From positions 63,616,298 through 63,680,297 of the forward strand of contig OY744610.1 of NCBI GenBank assembly GCA_963556255.1: DNA of 64,000 bases, in the 5' to 3' direction. Source of the stretch: Allolobophora icterica. Its lineage: Eukaryota > Annelida > Clitellata > Crassiclitellata > Lumbricidae. The notes beneath the pieces are model-generated. The model was given only the letters and a program-made list of their open reading frames with translations, ran no database searches and had not been told where the DNA came from. Numbering within the stretch: position 1 is the stretch's first letter; the number at the start of each line of letters is the position of its first letter. Below are positions 58,461-64,000 of this stretch, piece after piece. Both the position numbers and the translations under genes were made by a program.

Positions 58461-60362
58461 ATGTCAAAGAATATCCTTGATACACCTAAATCAGACAATC
58501 AACATAAGTCCGACGTACTACTTGAAAACCAGGAAATCTTGTCGTCTTCAGCCAGTGTAACTGATTCATACCAAACGGGTTTCGCCGAAACTTCTGGAAA
58601 TATAAACGGTAAAGGTGCAGATGAAGACAAACGTGGTAACTATAAATCAAATTCTGTTGAAGATATGAGAAATTTCTTATGTAATTCCTCCGACAATCTT
58701 CGACATGATAATGTCACGCATTTTGAATCGTACTTTGAGTCAACGGCAAAAAGACGATCATATTCATTGGAAAACCGGCAAGGTCTGGTGATAAATGGGA
58801 ATTATACAAAAACATTGATTAAAGATGACTTCTTGAAGGCAGTCCCTACTGAGAAGCTCCAGGATCGGCGGTGTAGGATGGATGGCCACCCACAAGCACA
58901 CCCGAAAAAGAGACTCAAGACAAGTATTTATAAAAGTCCGGTCATTGATAGCGCTGAGAAATCTGTTTCTCAGAAATGTGTAACAGTTGATGTGATATGT
59001 ATTGATGAATCTGCTGCATGTCAAGATGATGCAAATTTTCAGGTTTTAAGTGATATTGAAATGATTGAAGTTTCAAATGCAAATATGGTAAGACAAGAGA
59101 AGATCATTACCATGAATAATTCCACAATGTTGACAAATGAGGTGATAAATGATGTAAATAAATCAATAACTGACCAAGTTATTGAAAACAAAATTAACCA
59201 TAAATCCCGTCCTCCTCTGACTGAGGAAAAAAAGAAGCTCTTACGGGAAGTTCAGTCACGAACTGTGTATATAGATGGGCATAAAGATGATCTTCGTAAC
59301 TACTTCAAACACATGCCTCGTCAACTCAACAAGGAAATAGTTGAGAAGACCAGGGGAGAGGTTGACAAGGTTTTTGTAACTCAACAAGGTGTACTGAAAA
59401 TAATTGCTAAAGATGAAGCTCAGAAAAATCAACTTCTTAAGATACAATCATTGAATGATAAGCCTGTGAAGACTAGTATTCCCTTTTCTTTGACTTCTCA
59501 ACCTGTTTATAACAAACCACTTCCTGTGAAAAGACAGGAAAACGAGTACTTTGTTAAAGGGGTAGTCTTTGGTTTACTTGAAAGTCAAGAGAATTTAAAT
59601 GAAATAGCATTGGAAAATGGAGCCCATCATATCCATAGAATTGGTAATTCCGAATTTAGCAAAGCGACTTTGATTGCTTATCCCAAAGGGACTGTTTTGC
59701 CAGAATTTTTGGAAGTGAATGGCAGTAGGTATAGAATTAATCCTTTTGTGCCTAGACCTTTGAGATGTGATCATTGCCAAATGTTTAGTCACTCTAAATT
59801 ATTTTGCAGACGAGAAGTTGTGTGCAGTAGATGCAGTGGTAGCCACTCTTATGTTGACTGTCCAGATAAAACTAAATTAAGATGTGCTAACTGTGGTCAG
59901 AATCATAGTGCTGCCCACAGAAGCTGTCCAATGTATTTAAAGATTCAATCTGCTCTGAAAATAAGAGCAGAGCAGAACGTTACTCTTGCTGATGCTATTG
60001 TCAAGGTTGATGAGGTCCAGCATCAGAATGTTCCTGTCAATGCTCTTAAAACAAACAATTCCACCTATTCTTCAAAAGTTAAAACTGGACTAGAAACCCA
60101 AACAAGAGTAATAAATACTTCATTAGATATACAAACACCAACTGATGTGCAAATTAATTCTACTGTACAAACCTCTTCTGATGATGTAGTCAAAAGGTTT
60201 TTGTCATTCAATGACAAAGATTACAAGGCAGTATATCACAGCAAGCCAGCGAATAACACAGTAGAAGATTATGACCCAATTATGAAGATAAAAGTGTCCT
60301 TTGTTCTTGGCGTATTGGCAACTATTGCAAAGGCTGAGTCAAAAAACAGGCACAGTTTGTAA
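58461..60362 (+). CDS. LINE ORF1 (gag-like, zinc knuckles)
   Basis: 633 residues from an ATG. The N-terminal half is polar and Asn/Ser/Lys-rich. The centre (about 265-430) resembles the RNA-binding region of Jockey-type ORF1 proteins. Three Cys/His knuckles follow at about 435-492: CDHCQMFSHSKLFC, CSRCSGSHSYVDC and CANCGQNHSAAHRSC. In Jockey-type elements this protein binds the element's RNA and helps target it. The frame is fully open, so the copy is young. The stop at 60362 lies about 80 bp before ORF2. Confidence 0.85.
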   Translation: MSKNILDTPKSDNQHKSDVLLENQEILSSSASVTDSYQTGFAETSGNINGKGADEDKRGNYKSNSVEDMRNFLCNSSDNLRHDNVTHFESYFESTAKRRSYSLENRQGLVINGNYTKTLIKDDFLKAVPTEKLQDRRCRMDGHPQAHPKKRLKTSIYKSPVIDSAEKSVSQKCVTVDVICIDESAACQDDANFQVLSDIEMIEVSNANMVRQEKIITMNNSTMLTNEVINDVNKSITDQVIENKINHKSRPPLTEEKKKLLREVQSRTVYIDGHKDDLRNYFKHMPRQLNKEIVEKTRGEVDKVFVTQQGVLKIIAKDEAQKNQLLKIQSLNDKPVKTSIPFSLTSQPVYNKPLPVKRQENEYFVKGVVFGLLESQENLNEIALENGAHHIHRIGNSEFSKATLIAYPKGTVLPEFLEVNGSRYRINPFVPRPLRCDHCQMFSHSKLFCRREVVCSRCSGSHSYVDCPDKTKLRCANCGQNHSAAHRSCPMYLKIQSALKIRAEQNVTLADAIVKVDEVQHQNVPVNALKTNNSTYSSKVKTGLETQTRVINTSLDIQTPTDVQINSTVQTSSDDVVKRFLSFNDKDYKAVYHSKPANNTVEDYDPIMKIKVSFVLGVLATIAKAESKNRHSL

Positions 60363-60445
60363 TCAGCCATGCAGCGTCTAAGTTACTTTTTGATAATGAT
60401 ATAGAATTTAGATATAAAGAACAGTAGTTTCATTTTTTGTCCACT

Positions 60446-61972
60446 ATGGCGTTGACCATTCTTCAATGGAATGCACGTGGTTTTCGAGGTCATAAAGACC
60501 AACTTAAGAATTATATATTGAAGTCGTACATTCCACCGGATGTGATATGTCTGCAAGAGACCTTTTTGAAAAATCAAACTAAATCACCAAAATTGGATGG
60601 CTACAATATTATACGAAAAGATTGCTCAAGTAATGAAAAGGGGGGTTTAGCTATTTACTTAAAAGAGGGCCTAAACTTTAATGTACTAGATGTGGACGAA
60701 GTTACAAACATTGAAATTCAAGGTATTGAAATTAAAACTTTAAGTGGTCATTTAAAAATATTTAATTCTTATTTCACACCTTCATATACATTTAAAAAAG
60801 AAGATATTCAGAGTATTTTTCCACATGAGCACATCAGCAAATCAATTGATGAGGGCAGATACACTATAGGTATCTTTTTGGACTTATCTAAGGCTTTTGA
60901 TACCCTTAATCACAGTATCCTGCTTGGTAAATTACCTAGGTATGGTATTAGAGGCATTGCTCTTACTTGGATTTCTAATTACCTCAACAATCGATGTCAG
61001 CAGGTTGTTATCGACGGTACTTTTTCTGATATGGCTTTCTTGACATGTGGTGTTCCTCAGGGCTCAGTTTTGGGTCCGTTGCTTTTTCTTTTATATATTA
61101 ATGATATATCCGAGTGTTCCCACATACTTCACTTAATTTTGTTTGCTGATGATACGTCAGCTTTCATTACAGGAAGTGACTATCAAGTCCTGACGACCTT
61201 AATCAACAATGAATTGATCGTTCTCTCAACTTGGTTTAGAGCAAACAGATTATCTTTAAATCTGAAAAAAACCAACTACATATTGTTTTCTGGTATAAGA
61301 AAAAGGGTTCCCTCAATACCTCTTAAGATTGTAATGGATGACATCGATATAGTTAGTGCCTCTTCAACTAAATTTTTAGGTATTATAATTGATAAAAATC
61401 TTAGCTGGTCTGAGCATATTCATATTGTTGAGAATAAAATAGCTAAAACTGTAGGCCTACTCTATAAATTAAGGAAATTCCTAAACAAATCTATGATGAA
61501 ACTTGTATATTCAAGCTTGGTATTACCTTATTTGCAATACTGCACTGTGATCTGGGCAGGAGGCTACTCCTACAAACTTAAACGTCTACATATTCTTCAG
61601 AAGCGTGCAATACGGGTTGTGAATGGTGTTGGTAGTATGTGTCATACATCTGTACTGTTTAAACAGGACAGGTTGCTTAAACTTGTAGACATTTTCCATA
61701 TGCAACTATCCGTCTTCATGTTTTGTCATCGTCGTGGTTTGCTTCCAGGCTGTTTTGATAGCTATTTTGTTACTAATGACCAGGTGCATCAACATATGAC
61801 GCGTAGCAGAAACAATTATCACCTGTACACTTGCAAGTCAAACACTCGACTACATACTGTAACCGTTCAAGGGCCTAAATTATGGAATTCTCTTCCCAAT
61901 TATATTAGATCTTGTACTTCTGTGGCATCATTTAAGTCAAGTTATAAACTGTTTCTTATAACCCAATACTGA
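60446..61972 (+). CDS. Chimeric LINE ORF: Jockey-type endonuclease start fused to L2/CR1-type RT
   Basis: 508 residues from the ATG at 60446. Residues about 1-120 are the N-terminal half of an AP-type endonuclease (ILQWNARGF, VICLQETF, GGLAIYLKEG). From about 130 the sequence switches to a reverse transcriptase already in motif A (GIFLDLSKAFDTLNH), with motif B CGVPQGSVLGPLLFLLYIND and motif C FADDTS, and the L2/CR1-like C-terminal part (GPKLWNSLPNYIR). The rest of the endonuclease and the RT fingers are missing, so it cannot be a working ORF2. The in-frame fusion is best explained by insertion of a truncated LINE at about 60820. Confidence 0.8.
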   Translation: MALTILQWNARGFRGHKDQLKNYILKSYIPPDVICLQETFLKNQTKSPKLDGYNIIRKDCSSNEKGGLAIYLKEGLNFNVLDVDEVTNIEIQGIEIKTLSGHLKIFNSYFTPSYTFKKEDIQSIFPHEHISKSIDEGRYTIGIFLDLSKAFDTLNHSILLGKLPRYGIRGIALTWISNYLNNRCQQVVIDGTFSDMAFLTCGVPQGSVLGPLLFLLYINDISECSHILHLILFADDTSAFITGSDYQVLTTLINNELIVLSTWFRANRLSLNLKKTNYILFSGIRKRVPSIPLKIVMDDIDIVSASSTKFLGIIIDKNLSWSEHIHIVENKIAKTVGLLYKLRKFLNKSMMKLVYSSLVLPYLQYCTVIWAGGYSYKLKRLHILQKRAIRVVNGVGSMCHTSVLFKQDRLLKLVDIFHMQLSVFMFCHRRGLLPGCFDSYFVTNDQVHQHMTRSRNNYHLYTCKSNTRLHTVTVQGPKLWNSLPNYIRSCTSVASFKSSYKLFLITQY

Positions 61973-62100
61973 ATCTACCACTATAATTTTCTAATCCCAT
62001 CCTATTCATTCATTTTATTTATTTTTCTTATTTTTCTCGTGGTATCCTCGTGTTATATTAATATTAATTTTATTATTGTGATTAATATTATTAGTGTTGC

Positions 62101-62178
<78 letters not shown>

Positions 62179-62590
62179 TATTAGTGTTGCCAATGATGTG
62201 ATTAAACTGTTGACATATGGACGGTCTATTACCAGCCACTATTTTCTTATATAATAGGAGGACTCGATAAGCTCATCTGAGCTTTTTTCCCCTATTGAGT
62301 TGATAAATGGGCCGGGGTCGTCCAATGAACATAGGTTATAGGCCTATTACTCGTAATCAAATTTCAGAGTATAGGAGATTTAGGTATTAGTAGCTCCCTG
62401 TCCTTGACCAGGAGCTCGTTGGGAGATCCGGTGTCCCGATAAGGTAAACCTTGACGTGGTAAATTGGTTTAGTTCCTCGGTGAGGATGTTGTCAACTGTT
62501 TTGTTATCTAAATAGACTGTTGTTAATTATCGAACAGTTGTCAAATGTAAAACTTACTGTAAAGTCGTCAATTGTCAATAAAGTTTGTCA
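60822..62590 (+). mobile_element. 5'-truncated L2/CR1-like LINE inserted in the Jockey-like LINE
   Basis: Begins within the RT domain (EHISKSIDEGRYTIG), ends ORF2 at 61972, then a ~600-bp 3' UTR with an (ATT)n tract (62098-62180) and a possible hairpin (GATAAGCTCATCTGAGCTTT, 62267-62286), ending near AATAAAGTTTGTCATCA (62577-62593). Junction positions are approximate to about 10 bp. I found no certain target-site duplication. Confidence 0.65.
62098..62180. repeat. (ATT)n microsatellite
   Basis: Nearly perfect ATT tract in the 3' UTR of the inserted LINE. The poly-Ile and poly-Asn frames are artefacts. Confidence 0.97.
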
Positions 62591-64000
62591 TCACATAAAA
62601 GATCAATTATTGTTGGTGATTTTAATGCTCATAATAAATTATGGGGTTGTTCTAAGACAAATAAAAGAGGGGAAATTATAGAAGAAATATTAACAGAAAA
62701 GAATTTAGTTGTGCTTAATACAGGTCAAGCTACACGTATCACATCAAACCAATCAAATTTGAATTCTGTTATAGATTTGAGCATATGTTCACAAGATGTA
62801 GCTCTTAATGCTAGACATAATGTCACCAATAGCAACATGAGCTCGGATCATTATGCTACTATAACTACTATTAATGAAGAAATCACAATAGAGTATAATT
62901 TAAGTATGCATCTATGGAAATTAAAAAAAGCGGATTGGAAGAATTATGAAGAACTAAGTAAATTTTCAATAACAAGAGATATTTTAGTTGATAAAAATTT
63001 TGACGCTAATTTCAATAATTTAGTAGATTGTATTACTTCTATAGCGAATCAATCAATTCCTAGTAAAAATCTAAAAAATAGAAAGAATAAAAATAAAAAA
63101 TTTAGACCTTTACCATATTGGAGTGATAAATGCAGTGAAGTCATTTATAAAAGAAATCAGTTTAGGAATAAAATGAATAAAACAAGGGAGTTAAATGATT
63201 ATTTGGAATACAAGAAACAAGAGGCTATAGTTAAACAGACACTTAAAACAGAAGCAAAAACTTGTTGGCAAACATATTGCTCTGAACTTACGGATCAGAC
63301 AAAATTGGGCTCTGTATGGACATGGGCAAGAAAAATGAATGGTATTGCAACCTATAGTTCATTTCCTACTCTGAATCGTAATGAATTAATAGCTGAAACA
63401 AACCTTGAAAAAGCTAATCTTTTAGCTAACAATTATGCAAGTACTAGTAGTACCCAAAATTATAGTAAAAAATTCTTAAATTATATCAAAGATAATAATT
63501 TACAAAATAACCCTAATAGAATTGACAGTAGTCCTGTTCATGAAATGGAAATCTTAAATGAGAGGTTTTATCTTAATGAATTGAAACAAGCTATAAGATC
63601 AGCAAAAAATAATAAGTCACCGGGTGATGACAAATTACCTTATGAGTTGTTAAAACATCTTCATAAAAATGCTCTTAAAACCCTATTAATATTTTATAAT
63701 GAAATCTGGGAGGAAGGGAAATTGCCAACTGACTGGCATCATGCCATTATTCTACCATTATTAAAACCAAATAAAGACGCCTCGGTTCCAGAATCTTATC
63801 GACCTATATCATTGACTCCAACGATTTGTAAAGTAATGGAAACAATGGTAACAAAACGTCTCCAATGGTTTTTGGAAAAAAATAACCTTATTTCAAAAAA
63901 TCAGTCTGGCTTTCGAAAATATAGAAGTACAAATGATCAAATCCTTAAACTTCAGGATAATATTCTTAAAAAAATTAAAAATAAAGAACATGTTTTGGCT
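62582..64000 (+). CDS. LINE ORF2, second endonuclease half and RT start (partial, open at window end)
   Basis: An uninterrupted frame of about 473 codons from 62582 to the window edge. SIIVGDFNAHNKLWG (62603-62647) and SSDHYATI (about 62839-62862) are the GDFN and SDH motifs of AP-type endonucleases. Then follow a basic linker (KNLKNRKNKNKKFRPLPYWS) and the start of the reverse transcriptase: LKQAIRSAKNNKSPGDDKLP, ESYRPISLTPTICKVMETMV, NQSGFRKYRSTNDQ. Jockey-type. It has no start of its own and continues the endonuclease begun at 60446. The catalytic RT motifs lie beyond the window. Confidence 0.85.

Larger units (their letters stand above)
58440..64000 (+). mobile_element. Jockey-like LINE split by another LINE, runs off window
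   Basis: ORF1 at 58461-60362, the first half of the ORF2 endonuclease at 60446-~60820, then foreign L2/CR1-type sequence, then the second half of the endonuclease and the start of reverse transcriptase at ~62590-64000. The endonuclease motifs on either side are complementary (N and QE motifs left, GDFN and SDH motifs right), so this is best read as one element interrupted by an insertion. Confidence 0.75.

Overview
This is a stretch of animal nuclear DNA. The evidence is a SAMD9/SAMD9L-like gene, an exon coding for a CARD domain with plausible splice sites, many non-LTR retrotransposon (LINE) fragments, tRNA-headed SINEs, a hAT-type MITE, many microsatellites, and a complete Polinton/Maverick element (an adintovirus-like, virus-related transposon). 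The mix of SAMD9-like and CARD genes with a Polinton and CR1/L2/Jockey-type LINEs fits an aquatic invertebrate. I cannot name the species from sequence alone.

Layout. 591-5306 (minus) is one long intronless reading frame with the domain order and length of vertebrate SAMD9/SAMD9L, but ending in an unusual proline repeat and a histidine-rich tail. 5.4-12.6 kb is gene-poor repeat DNA. 12613-13070 (minus) is a CARD exon. 13.1-29.4 kb is almost entirely repeats: a 1.5-kb satellite of 21-bp units, tRNA-SINEs, LINE remnants, and a highly repeated composite sequence built from four short recurring modules. 29460-46712 is the Polinton. 46.7-58.4 kb returns to the same repeat landscape, now with several copies of one LINE 3' region and a hAT MITE with a perfect 8-bp target duplication. 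58.4-64.0 kb is a Jockey-like LINE that appears to be split by a 5'-truncated L2/CR1-like LINE; its second half runs off the window.

The Polinton is the most interesting system here. It has 399-bp terminal inverted repeats that differ at one position. Between them lie, in order: a small Cys-rich protein; protein-primed DNA polymerase B (two pieces in different frames); a retroviral-type integrase and a phospholipase A2-like protein on the opposite strand; the packaging ATPase; an unassigned protein; a penton-like minor capsid protein; a small adenovirus-pX-like protein; the double-jelly-roll major capsid protein; a second pX-like membrane-active protein; an adenain-like protease; a fibre-like protein with five repeats and a galactose-binding-like C-terminal domain; and two unassigned proteins. 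Replication genes sit at the left and at the strand switch, and the virion genes form one rightward block. The gene set covers replication, integration, packaging, capsid, maturation and probably attachment. However, the copy shows three reading-frame problems: a frame change at the Exo I motif of the polymerase, a frame change in a G-rich tract at the start of the fibre gene, and no ATG for the conserved protease N-terminus. It is therefore a young but probably damaged copy, unless some of these are assembly errors.

Limits: classifications rest on motif recognition by eye. Repeat boundaries are approximate unless stated as exact, and copy numbers are counts by eye.
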